Source of the DNA: Cyclobacteriaceae bacterium
GTDB taxonomy: Bacteria; Bacteroidota; Bacteroidia; Cytophagales; Cyclobacteriaceae
Direction: 5' to 3'
Assembly (NCBI GenBank): GCA_028285685.1
Contig: JANQOR010000032.1
Coordinates: 1-64,000 of the forward strand
DNA length: 64,000 nucleotides
Shown one piece after another: positions 18,577 through 26,896 of this stretch. Under the pieces are notes generated by a model. It saw only the letters and a list, made by a program, of their open reading frames with translations. It did not search any database and had not been told where the DNA came from. The position numbers were made by a program, and so were the translations under genes. Position 1 is the stretch's first letter. Every line of letters begins with the position of its first letter.

Positions 18577-20628
18577 ATGAGAAAAATCACACTAACACTC
18601 CTGAGCTTTGCATTCGCTGGTGCGCTTTATGCTCAGGAAACCGTTGTTTGGGGGGCCGAGGTTGTGGATGTTTCAACGGAATATTCGCCTTACGAGTATT
18701 CCGCAATTCAGGCACTCCATAGACCTAACGTTTTGCCACGCGGAGGGGAAAGTCCAAATGCTTGGCGCCCGAAAAGAACCGATAAAGAGGAGTTCATCGT
18801 TGTTTCATTTCCGCAAGCGCTTCAAGCCCAGCAAGTTGCTATTGCGGAATCAGAAAATCCAGGTTCAGTAAAGGAGGTGTATGCCTACGATCCCGACTAT
18901 AACGAATACAAGTTGTTTGACCTGACGCCAAGAAACCTTCCAATCGAAGCTCGTTTGCTCAACTTATTTTTCGAACAAACCCCATATAAAATTCAGGCGA
19001 TTAAAGTGGTTCTGGCTGGAGAAGCTAGTCCAGGGTACAACTCCATCGATGCTATTGGTATTTCTGCTTCTAACATTCCGATAAATGTGCTCATAAATCT
19101 TGCGCCTGGCATCAACAGTACCATTGAAGCTGACAAGCTCAGCGAAAATGTAAACAGTACCTACCCTGAGCATAGTCCGATAATCTCTCCCGATGGTAAG
19201 CGAATGTACTTTTCCCGTCAATATCATCCTGATAATGTTGGCGGTGCCAATGACTCGGAAGACATCTGGGTGTCAGAATTGGACGAAGAAACCGGCGAAT
19301 GGTCCGTTGCCAAGAACCTTGGGCCACCGCTCAACACTAAGGGACCAAATTTTATTAGTTCCATCAGTGTAGTTGACAACAAAGAAGTTGTAATCCTCGG
19401 AAACAGATACGGGAAGGACGGACGAATGTATACCGGTGTTTCGGTTGCCACAAGAGAGGGAGATACTTTCTCCAAACCGGTAGACGTGGACATTGAAGAT
19501 GAATACAACTATTCACCCAATGCCGATTACTTTTTGGTTCCCGGGGGAGAAGCAATGCTGCTCTCAGCCGAACGCGACGACTCCTACGGCAAAAGAGATC
19601 TTTATATCAGCTTCAAGAAGCGTAACGGAAAATGGACAGTTCCAAAAAATCTGGGGAACACATTGAACACCACCGGCGAAGATGAATCTCCATTTTTGGC
19701 CGCAGATGGTAGAACGATGTACTATTCCTCTGACGGCTTCAACGGTTACGGCGGATCGGACATTTACGTAACCAGAAAACTGGACGATACCTGGACCAAT
19801 TGGACGACACCGGAAAATATGGGCTCGAGCATTAATAAGGATGGTGATGACGAATATTTCAGTATCCCGGCAAATGGAACTCACTTATATTTCACAAGAG
19901 GAGAAAGAGGACAAGATACAGACATTTTCAGCTTCAAAGTCGAAGATCTCTTTGTGGAAGAAACACCAATCATTGCTTCTGTTGAGCACTTGATCCCGCG
20001 TCCGGTTTTCGTAACGGTAAGAGGTCGAGTAATCAATGCCAAGACCAACGAACCTGCAGAAAACGCCAGGGTCATTATTGAGAGACTTCCGGAGGGCGAA
20101 GATCTAGACAATGTCAAGGCCCACCCTAAAACCGGTGTATTCAATTTTACCGTGGGTGGCGGATTCCAGTATGCCACCTTAGCAGAAGCGGAAGGTTACA
20201 TATCCCAAGACGGAGATTTTGATTTCAGAGACTATACAGAATCTGATACGATTGAAAAAAATCTACTCATTTTTCCAATCGAAAAAGGGGAGAAAATTGT
20301 TCTTAGAAATATCTTCTTCGACTTTGACAAATCCGTTCTTAAGGAGGCTTCTTTTCCAGTGTTACAAAGGCTAATAGGTTACCTTGCAGACGATAAAATA
20401 AAACGCATAGAAATTTCCGGGCATACCGATTCTGTGGGTCCGGCTGAGTATAATAAAGGGCTTTCAGGACGGAGAGCACAATCCGTGGTAAACTTTTTTA
20501 TCGAAAATGGAATTTCAAAGGATCGTCTGGAAGTAAGCGCCCAGGGTGAAAATCAACCCCTTGTTGCAAATGACACCCCAGAGAACAGGGCTCAAAACAG
20601 AAGAGTTGAGTTCAAAATTCTTGAATGA
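18577..20628 (+). CDS. OmpA-family protein with PD40 beta-propeller
   Basis: A 683-residue exported protein: signal peptide to about residue 19 (LYAQ), a beta-sandwich-like N-terminal region with CxxW-free discoidin character, a PD40/WD40-like propeller at about 200-465 (repeats of SPDGKRMYFSR, SPNADYFLV, ADGRTMYYSSDGF), a carboxypeptidase-regulatory-like domain at about 480-560 and a C-terminal OmpA domain (FFDFDKSVLK, ISGHTDSVGPAEYNK, NRRVEFKILE). This domain set is common in Bacteroidota cell-envelope proteins, some linked to gliding or type IX secretion. It is translated from the same transcript as the shorter OmpA protein upstream. The partner it recognises is unknown. Confidence 0.9.
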   Translation: MRKITLTLLSFAFAGALYAQETVVWGAEVVDVSTEYSPYEYSAIQALHRPNVLPRGGESPNAWRPKRTDKEEFIVVSFPQALQAQQVAIAESENPGSVKEVYAYDPDYNEYKLFDLTPRNLPIEARLLNLFFEQTPYKIQAIKVVLAGEASPGYNSIDAIGISASNIPINVLINLAPGINSTIEADKLSENVNSTYPEHSPIISPDGKRMYFSRQYHPDNVGGANDSEDIWVSELDEETGEWSVAKNLGPPLNTKGPNFISSISVVDNKEVVILGNRYGKDGRMYTGVSVATREGDTFSKPVDVDIEDEYNYSPNADYFLVPGGEAMLLSAERDDSYGKRDLYISFKKRNGKWTVPKNLGNTLNTTGEDESPFLAADGRTMYYSSDGFNGYGGSDIYVTRKLDDTWTNWTTPENMGSSINKDGDDEYFSIPANGTHLYFTRGERGQDTDIFSFKVEDLFVEETPIIASVEHLIPRPVFVTVRGRVINAKTNEPAENARVIIERLPEGEDLDNVKAHPKTGVFNFTVGGGFQYATLAEAEGYISQDGDFDFRDYTESDTIEKNLLIFPIEKGEKIVLRNIFFDFDKSVLKEASFPVLQRLIGYLADDKIKRIEISGHTDSVGPAEYNKGLSGRRAQSVVNFFIENGISKDRLEVSAQGENQPLVANDTPENRAQNRRVEFKILE

Positions 20629-20648
20629 AGTTCAACTAGAAAGAATTT

Positions 20649-20680
20649 AAAAGTCAGCTTTATTTAAGGCTGACTTTTTA
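20649..20680 (+). terminator. Intrinsic terminator after the OmpA genes
   Basis: A ten-base perfect stem (AAAAGTCAGC at 20649-20658 paired with GCTGACTTTT at 20669-20678) encloses a ten-base loop, and the 3' arm runs directly into a T-rich stretch. It sits 21 bases after the OmpA stop and ends before the next gene at 20691, so it should separate the two transcripts. Confidence 0.85.
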
Positions 20681-20690
20681 CTTTTATACG

Positions 20691-22091
20691 ATGGATACTT
20701 TGGCGCAATCGCACATTCGCGAGCTTTTTGAAAATTCTAAAAAAAAATCAGTCGAACTTAGAACCTCCACTTTAGCACAGAGAAGAGCCAAACTAAAAAA
20801 ACTTGAAGATTGGATTCTAGTCAATAGGGCGGAAATTCATATGGCCGTGTATCGGGACCTACAAAAACCGACACAAGAGACTGATATTACTGAGGTTTTC
20901 GTTGTGCTGTCAGAGATTCGAAAAGCTCGAAAAAATCTCAGAAGTTGGATGATGCCTGAAAGAGCCGCAAACAGCATTGTTTTTATCGGGACCAAGGCCG
21001 AAAGTTATCCAGAACCAAAGGGTGCCTGTCTCATCATCTCTCCCTGGAATTACCCGTTTCAGCTTGCCATAGCTCCACTAGTTTCAGCTATTGCAGCAGG
21101 GAATTCAGTGATCATTAAACCCTCTGAGTATTCCGAAAACACATCAGCGCTCATAAAGAAAATGTGTGACGAGCTTTTTGATGAATCAGATGTAGGTGTA
21201 GTACTGGGAGCAGTAGATGAATCATCAGAGCTACTTTCTTTGCCATTTGATCATATATTTTTCACTGGAAGCCCGACCGTTGGAAAAATTGTGATGGAAG
21301 CTGCCGCAAAGCATCTTGCATCGGTAACATTGGAGCTGGGCGGCAAGTCTCCGACAATCGTTGATCAAACAGCCAATATCAAGGACGCTGCAACGAAGAT
21401 ATCATGGGGAAAGTGGCTGAATGCTGGTCAGGTTTGTATTGCTCCTGATTATCTGTTGGTGCATGAGAGCGTGAAAAATGAGCTCATTGAGGAATTGGTG
21501 ATTCAGTCCACTAAGATTTATGGAGAAGAAGAAAATTATGCTGCCATAATAAGTCGAGAGCACCACAATCGAATCAACGACCTGATGGCAGATGCCGTCG
21601 AAAAAGGGGCGGATCTTGAGTTTGGAGGTAAATCTGAGAGAGCAAATCTCAGATTTAGCCCTACGCTACTTAGCAATGTATCCCACAGCACCAGGATCAT
21701 GCAAGAAGAGATTTTTGGTCCCATTCTGCCACTAATAACCTATCAAGAATTAGATGAGGTGGTTGAGATCATAAATGGAAAAGAAAAAGCACTCGCACTT
21801 TACATCTTTTCCAGGAACAAGAGCAACATTAGAAAAATCCAAAAGGAAACTTCCTCCGGGATGATGGCAATAAATGAAACGGTCCTCCAATTTGGTCATC
21901 CAAATCTTCCTATAGGGGGTGTCAACAATAGTGGCATTGGGAAGGCACACGGCTATCACGGTTTCCTTGCATTCAGCAATCAAAAAGCTATCCTGAAGCA
22001 AAGGATCGGTTGGACCGTGGCAAAAACTGTTTATCCGCCTTTTAGCAAGCTTAAAAATTTCATAATTGACTTCATGATCAAGTATTTTTGA
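20691..22091 (+). CDS. NAD(P)-dependent aldehyde dehydrogenase (ALDH3-like)
   Basis: A 466-residue aldehyde dehydrogenase. It has the cofactor-binding SPWNYPFQL and ITFTGSPTVGK-like segments, the general base glutamate in LELGGKSP, and the catalytic cysteine in NAGQVCIAPDY. The short N-terminus (no ~40-residue oligomerisation arm) and the hydrophobic C-terminal tail (FIIDFMIKYF) resemble class 3 fatty aldehyde dehydrogenases, so long-chain aldehydes are the likely substrates and membrane association is possible. The start codon lies only ten bases after the end of the terminator, so a promoter must overlap the hairpin region (TACTTTTA is a near -7 match). Confidence 0.93.
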   Translation: MDTLAQSHIRELFENSKKKSVELRTSTLAQRRAKLKKLEDWILVNRAEIHMAVYRDLQKPTQETDITEVFVVLSEIRKARKNLRSWMMPERAANSIVFIGTKAESYPEPKGACLIISPWNYPFQLAIAPLVSAIAAGNSVIIKPSEYSENTSALIKKMCDELFDESDVGVVLGAVDESSELLSLPFDHIFFTGSPTVGKIVMEAAAKHLASVTLELGGKSPTIVDQTANIKDAATKISWGKWLNAGQVCIAPDYLLVHESVKNELIEELVIQSTKIYGEEENYAAIISREHHNRINDLMADAVEKGADLEFGGKSERANLRFSPTLLSNVSHSTRIMQEEIFGPILPLITYQELDEVVEIINGKEKALALYIFSRNKSNIRKIQKETSSGMMAINETVLQFGHPNLPIGGVNNSGIGKAHGYHGFLAFSNQKAILKQRIGWTVAKTVYPPFSKLKNFIIDFMIKYF

Positions 22092-22112
22092 AATTGAAAT
22101 CAGTGAATATCA

Positions 22113-22508
22113 ATGAGAAAAGTACTTTCATTCCTATTAATCCTTTTCATCGCTTCCTGTACATCCAACTCCGAAAAGCCCAGACCCGCAGATTGGCAAG
22201 GGAATTGGAAAGCTCTTTGGAAAACACCTCCGGAGTCCTATCCTGGAATTGAAAATGTCGAATTCACCATGACAGGAAGTTTCAACTTTACCGAAGACAG
22301 CTTAACTGTTCAGGCAAATGGTTTCGATGGATGTATTTTCCATTCAGATACCCTAAGACATACCCAATCCTGGTACGTTCAAAACGATACGCTATTTCTG
22401 GTGAATGATCCGGAATTGACCGGAATGACCTACCAGATAAAATCCAAAACCAGTGACAAAATAGAACTGCAGTTGATCGATGACATATTTGTCACACTTA
22501 CTAAATAA
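22113..22508 (+). CDS. Small lipoprotein of unknown function
   Basis: A 131-residue protein with a signal peptide ending in IASC (C16 lipidated). The rest is short beta strands with several tryptophans (WQGNWKALWKTP) and alternating hydrophobic residues, consistent with a small lipocalin-like or beta-sandwich fold; one cysteine pair partner is not evident. It follows the aldehyde dehydrogenase by 21 bases on the same strand. No family is recognised. Confidence 0.75.
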   Translation: MRKVLSFLLILFIASCTSNSEKPRPADWQGNWKALWKTPPESYPGIENVEFTMTGSFNFTEDSLTVQANGFDGCIFHSDTLRHTQSWYVQNDTLFLVNDPELTGMTYQIKSKTSDKIELQLIDDIFVTLTK

Positions 22509-22582
22509 CGATCAATAAATTTTGTTTTCCGGTTATTAGTTAGCTGCCATTCTCAGTAACTTGGTAGTAAATTCCTCAAATC

Positions 22583-25306
22583 ATGAAAAAAGTTCTGATC
22601 ATTCTGGGTATCGTATTTGGGATACTGCTGGTTGCAGTAGTCACGGTACCGATCATTTTCAAGGACGATATACGTCAGGCCATCGATCAGGCTATGGATG
22701 ACAATCTGAACGCCAAGGTCTACTACGACCCAGATCAATTCGGTCTTTCACTTATTAGCAATTTCCCCGATTTCACCGTAAGTCTGGGTGATTTCGGTGT
22801 TGTTGGCATTGAGGAATTCGTAGACGACACGCTGGTTTCTGTCAATAGTTTTCAAATTACTGTTGACCTGATGTCGGCAATTTCCGGTGATCAAATAAAG
22901 ATCAATGAGGTGTTGCTCGAAGAACCAAAAATCACTGTTTTGGTTTTCGAAAGTGGCTTAGCAAACTACGATATAGCCAAGGAAAGTGCTAATGATGAAG
23001 CACCAGTTTCTGAGGAACAACCACCAGCTTCGGATGAGGCAGAAAGCGACATAAGCATCGGGGTAGAGAAATGGGCAATCACTGAAGGGCAGCTAATCTA
23101 TCTCGATCAGTCGATGAACGTAAGCGCAACCATCCTTGGGCTTAACCATGAGGGATCCGGAGATTTTACCTTGGATGTTTTTGACATGAGAACCACCACT
23201 TCAATTGCCGATGTCTCATTTGCATTTGAAGGTGAAGAGTATCTTGCCAATAAGCGTTTTGAAGCGGATGTTAATCTTAACATGGATCTAGGGCAGATGA
23301 AATTTACTTTCCTGGAAAATAGAATAGCTCTAAATGATTTTGCAATTGTGGCAGATGGTTTTGTCAGTATGCCAACCGAAGATATTGAAATGGACATCAC
23401 ATTTGGCGGAAGTGACATTGATCTAAGGGCTATTTTATCCTTAATACCAGGAACCTATCAGGAATACCTCGATGGCGTTTCGGCATCAGGGTCCATCGGC
23501 TTTGACGGGTTGGTAAAAGGTATATTTAGTGATAACTCAATGCCTCGGGTCTCTGCTAGCTTATCGGTTGAAAATGGTGGAATTACGTATGCAGAGTATC
23601 CCATTCCGATAGAGGACATTGATATTCAAACCAGTTTTGATTACCCTTCAGCAGACCTTCGGGAGACTAGCTTCAACATCGACAAATTCCACATGCTAGT
23701 CGATGGGGAGGAGTTCTCTTCTTACTTGAAATTCAAGAATCTTGAAGACTTTAATTGGGATTTTGGTTTTGACGGAAATGCTGATCTGGAAAAAATCACC
23801 AAAATCATTCCTTTGGATGGAATGGAACTTAAGGGGAAAATCAATGCTAAGCTCAACACCGCCGGAAAGATGTCAGACGTTGATGCTGAGAGATTTGATC
23901 AACTTCCAACTTCGGGAAGTATGAGTATCGCTGGTTTCTCTTTCACAAGTGCTGATCTACCTCAGGGTTTTAAAATAGAATCAGCCCAACTTGGGTTTGA
24001 TCCGTCAGAGATAAATCTATCTGAATTCAGAGCCAATCTCGGCAACTCAGATCTAAGCTTGGAAGGCAAGGTTAGTAACTACCTTGCTTTCGCTCTAAGT
24101 GAAGGTGAGACCATTGTTGGTAATCTAAACTTCAACTCAAATCTGCTTGATCTGAACGAATGGATCCCGGAAGAAGAAACTGAGGTTGCCGAGGACACCG
24201 TTGAATATGAACCACTTGAGGCTGTGAAAATCCCTGTGACGATCGATTTTGTTCTTGAATCAAACATTGAAAAAATAGCGGTGTCCAATCTTTCACTGGA
24301 TAATTTCAGTGGTAAAATTCTGGTGAAAGACGGGGCTATAATCCTCGATGAAAATAGCTTTAATATGCTTGACGGCACCTTCGAACTGACAGGCTCCTAT
24401 CAAACTAAAGACCTCGACGAGCCTAGGTACGACTTTAAATTTGATATCAAGGAACTTTCAATTGCCAGTGCCTTTAGTTCCTTCGAGACCATCCAATCCT
24501 ATGTCCCCATCGCAGAACAAGTCACGGGTAAGTTTTCAACCAGCTTTTCAGTAGATGGAACACTGGGAGAAGACATGATGCCCTTAATGGACGAAATGAA
24601 CTTATCAGGTCTGGTCAATATCGCTGAAGCTGCCTTAGAGAGAGGTAATTTTATGGACAAACTTTCCGCAGTTGCGAGCCTGAAGGGAGGCTCGTCTGGA
24701 GATGGTCAAAAGAAAATAACACTCAAAGATGTATTGGTTTCCACGGCAATAAAAAATGGGCGATTGTTCGTAGAACCTTTTGACCTCAACGTCAATGGCC
24801 AAAAGGCCACTCTCGGCGGAAGTAACAGTTTAGATGGGGCTCTCGATTATTCAATGCTTTTAAAAGATATTCCCACCGGTGCGATCGGAAGTGCTTTGAA
24901 TAGCGCACTCGGCTCATTGACTGGTGGCACCAAGCTTGTTTCGGATAAAATCGACCTGAATTTAGGAATCGTGGGCACTACCGATGATCCCAAAGTAAAT
25001 CTGCTTGGCTCAAGTCCATCATCTAGCGGAGGTTCTTCAGGGGTAAAGGCGGCATTCCAGGAACAGGTAAACACCAAAGTTGAGGAAGAAAAAGCTAAGG
25101 CAGAGGCTGAGCTAGCAAGAAAGAAGGCTGAGGCTGAGGCAAAAGCAAAAGCCGCGGCTGATTCTACAAAAGCGGCATTAGAAGCTCAGAAAAAAGCCGC
25201 AGCAGATGCTGCTAAGAAGAAGCTTGAGGAAGAGAAGAAAAAGGCAGCAGAGGCAGCGAAAAACAAATTAAAAGGCCTTCTTAAGAAGAAGGGTGGGGGC
25301 AATTAG
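22583..25306 (+). CDS. AsmA-like inner-membrane protein with charged C-terminal tail
   Basis: A 907-residue protein with a single N-terminal transmembrane anchor (about 4-27) and a long beta-rich periplasmic body typical of the AsmA/YhdP/TamB-like bridge family, whose members are thought to move phospholipids between membranes. The AsmA C-terminal-like region is visible around 600-810 (repeated DGTFELTGSYQTK-type strands, then LKDIPTGAIGSALN). An unusual tail of about 75 residues, from about 831, is almost entirely Ala, Lys and Glu and should form a long helix or coiled coil resembling the TolA stalk. It stands at the head of its own transcript with the ABM gene 18 bases downstream. Confidence 0.88.
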   Translation: MKKVLIILGIVFGILLVAVVTVPIIFKDDIRQAIDQAMDDNLNAKVYYDPDQFGLSLISNFPDFTVSLGDFGVVGIEEFVDDTLVSVNSFQITVDLMSAISGDQIKINEVLLEEPKITVLVFESGLANYDIAKESANDEAPVSEEQPPASDEAESDISIGVEKWAITEGQLIYLDQSMNVSATILGLNHEGSGDFTLDVFDMRTTTSIADVSFAFEGEEYLANKRFEADVNLNMDLGQMKFTFLENRIALNDFAIVADGFVSMPTEDIEMDITFGGSDIDLRAILSLIPGTYQEYLDGVSASGSIGFDGLVKGIFSDNSMPRVSASLSVENGGITYAEYPIPIEDIDIQTSFDYPSADLRETSFNIDKFHMLVDGEEFSSYLKFKNLEDFNWDFGFDGNADLEKITKIIPLDGMELKGKINAKLNTAGKMSDVDAERFDQLPTSGSMSIAGFSFTSADLPQGFKIESAQLGFDPSEINLSEFRANLGNSDLSLEGKVSNYLAFALSEGETIVGNLNFNSNLLDLNEWIPEEETEVAEDTVEYEPLEAVKIPVTIDFVLESNIEKIAVSNLSLDNFSGKILVKDGAIILDENSFNMLDGTFELTGSYQTKDLDEPRYDFKFDIKELSIASAFSSFETIQSYVPIAEQVTGKFSTSFSVDGTLGEDMMPLMDEMNLSGLVNIAEAALERGNFMDKLSAVASLKGGSSGDGQKKITLKDVLVSTAIKNGRLFVEPFDLNVNGQKATLGGSNSLDGALDYSMLLKDIPTGAIGSALNSALGSLTGGTKLVSDKIDLNLGIVGTTDDPKVNLLGSSPSSSGGSSGVKAAFQEQVNTKVEEEKAKAEAELARKKAEAEAKAKAAADSTKAALEAQKKAAADAAKKKLEEEKKKAAEAAKNKLKGLLKKKGGGN

Positions 25307-25324
25307 TCATTCAATCGCACAAAA

Positions 25325-25627
25325 ATGATCACACGTATTTGGCACGGCACAACATCGATTAGTGATGCAGATAACTATCTTAAGTTTCTTAATGAAAGTG
25401 GCATTAGAGACTATAAGGAAACTCCTGGCAACTTATCAATCAAGGTACTTAGACGAAAAGAGGAACACGTCTGTCATTTTTGGACTGTAACCGAATGGGA
25501 GAATTTGGAAAGTATAAAAGCTTTTGCGGGAGATGACCTGGAAAAGGCGAAATACTACCCTGAAGACAAAGATTTTCTACTGGAGTTCGAAGAGAAAGTT
25601 ATTCATTGTGAGACCTTTCAGTCTTAG
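25325..25627 (+). CDS. Antibiotic biosynthesis monooxygenase (ABM)-fold protein
   Basis: A 100-residue protein with the dimeric alpha-beta ABM fold: a beta strand with MITRIWHG, a helix, a second strand with a conserved Trp (HFWTVTEWENLESIKAF) and a C-terminal strand. Proteins of this type range from quinone monooxygenases to heme-degrading enzymes and uncatalytic binders, so the reaction cannot be named. It directly abuts the convergent rodA gene: its TAG ends at 25627 and the rodA stop occupies 25628-25630. Confidence 0.7.
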   Translation: MITRIWHGTTSISDADNYLKFLNESGIRDYKETPGNLSIKVLRRKEEHVCHFWTVTEWENLESIKAFAGDDLEKAKYYPEDKDFLLEFEEKVIHCETFQS

Positions 25628-26896
25628 TCACCACCTTTGAAGAACTTGCATTCTATGCGCATCTAGTTTCAGGAAGATAAACAAAAGAATGGTAAAGGAC
25701 CATAGAGATGATCCCCCATAACTAAAGAATGGCAGAGGAATACCGATGACTGGGAATAGTCCAATCGTCATCGCGATATTTACTGCGAAATGAAAGAATA
25801 GGATCGAAACAACGCCAAATCCGTAGATGCGAGCAAAGACCGATTTCTGTCTCTCCGCCAACATCACCAGCCTTAGCAGAAGCGTAGTGAAAAGCGCAAT
25901 CAAAAAGATACTTCCCACCCAGCCATGCTCTTCTCCTATCGTGCAGAAAATAAAATCCGTAGTTTGAGCGGGTACAAAGTCAAATTTTGTCTGTGTTCCC
26001 TCAAGAAATCCCTTCCCTGTCCATCCTCCCGATCCAATAGCAATTTTTGATTGTGTCACATTCCACCCTGCCCCTAAAGGATCGATGTTTGGATTTATCA
26101 GTGACAAAACCCGTCGCTGTTGATGCGGCTTTAACACATCCGACAAGACAAAGTCGACACTTCTTATAGCACCAATGATCATAACTCCAATCACAAATAC
26201 CCATCCCAATCGTCTCGGTCGTTTCGCATTCAAACCAAGGCCCAATAAAATTCCCACGGATACAATTACTAACAAGACCGTTTGATTAACCATCAAAGTC
26301 AAGAGGAAAATTAGAATGGCGACTATGGCGACTATGGGTAGAAGGGGTGGAAGACCTTCTCTGAACATTGGTATAAATAGGGCAGCAAAAACCATTGCGG
26401 TCCCTGTATCCCCCTGAAGGACAGTTAGGAACATCGGCAGGAGAACAATTGCAAAGCTGAAACTTAACGTCTTCAGGTCGGTCAATCTTTTTGTAGCATG
26501 TCCCAAATATTTAGCCAGAGCCAAAGCTGTTGCAAACTTTGCAAATTCAGAGGGTTGTATTCCAAAACCGCCGAACCCAAGCCATGATCGTGAACCGGCA
26601 ACTTCTTTACCAGCCATCAAAATGAATAGGAGGAGAGCCAATAAAACGCCATAGACAATAAAAGCAAAAGAATCAAATGCCCTAAAATCAATTAGAAATA
26701 CTGCCCAGGCAAGTACAATTGAAGTTGCAATCCATGCCAGCTGTTTGCCCGTGCTAGTCCCAAAGTCAAACAAGCTTTGATTCTGAGCGGGATCATATTC
26801 TGCGGCATAGATATTGAGCCATCCTAGCAGAACAAGGGTGGAGAAGAGCAACACCGTCACCCAATCAATTTTCTGCGATAGTGGGTCTTGGCGCAT
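25628..26896 (-). CDS. rodA: Rod-shape SEDS glycosyltransferase RodA
   Basis: RodA polymerises glycan strands from lipid II during cell elongation, paired with the transpeptidase PBP2. The 422-residue protein has about ten transmembrane segments and the SEDS landmarks: GSRSWLGFGGFGIQPSEFAK, the long periplasmic loop containing KIAIGSGGWTGKG, the EEHGWVG segment and the terminal PFFSYGGSS. It is the last gene of the mre operon, and its start lies 32 bases inside the upstream mrdA gene, implying coupled translation. Confidence 0.97.
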   Translation of the reverse strand: MRQDPLSQKIDWVTVLLFSTLVLLGWLNIYAAEYDPAQNQSLFDFGTSTGKQLAWIATSIVLAWAVFLIDFRAFDSFAFIVYGVLLALLLFILMAGKEVAGSRSWLGFGGFGIQPSEFAKFATALALAKYLGHATKRLTDLKTLSFSFAIVLLPMFLTVLQGDTGTAMVFAALFIPMFREGLPPLLPIVAIVAILIFLLTLMVNQTVLLVIVSVGILLGLGLNAKRPRRLGWVFVIGVMIIGAIRSVDFVLSDVLKPHQQRRVLSLINPNIDPLGAGWNVTQSKIAIGSGGWTGKGFLEGTQTKFDFVPAQTTDFIFCTIGEEHGWVGSIFLIALFTTLLLRLVMLAERQKSVFARIYGFGVVSILFFHFAVNIAMTIGLFPVIGIPLPFFSYGGSSLWSFTILLFIFLKLDAHRMQVLQRW

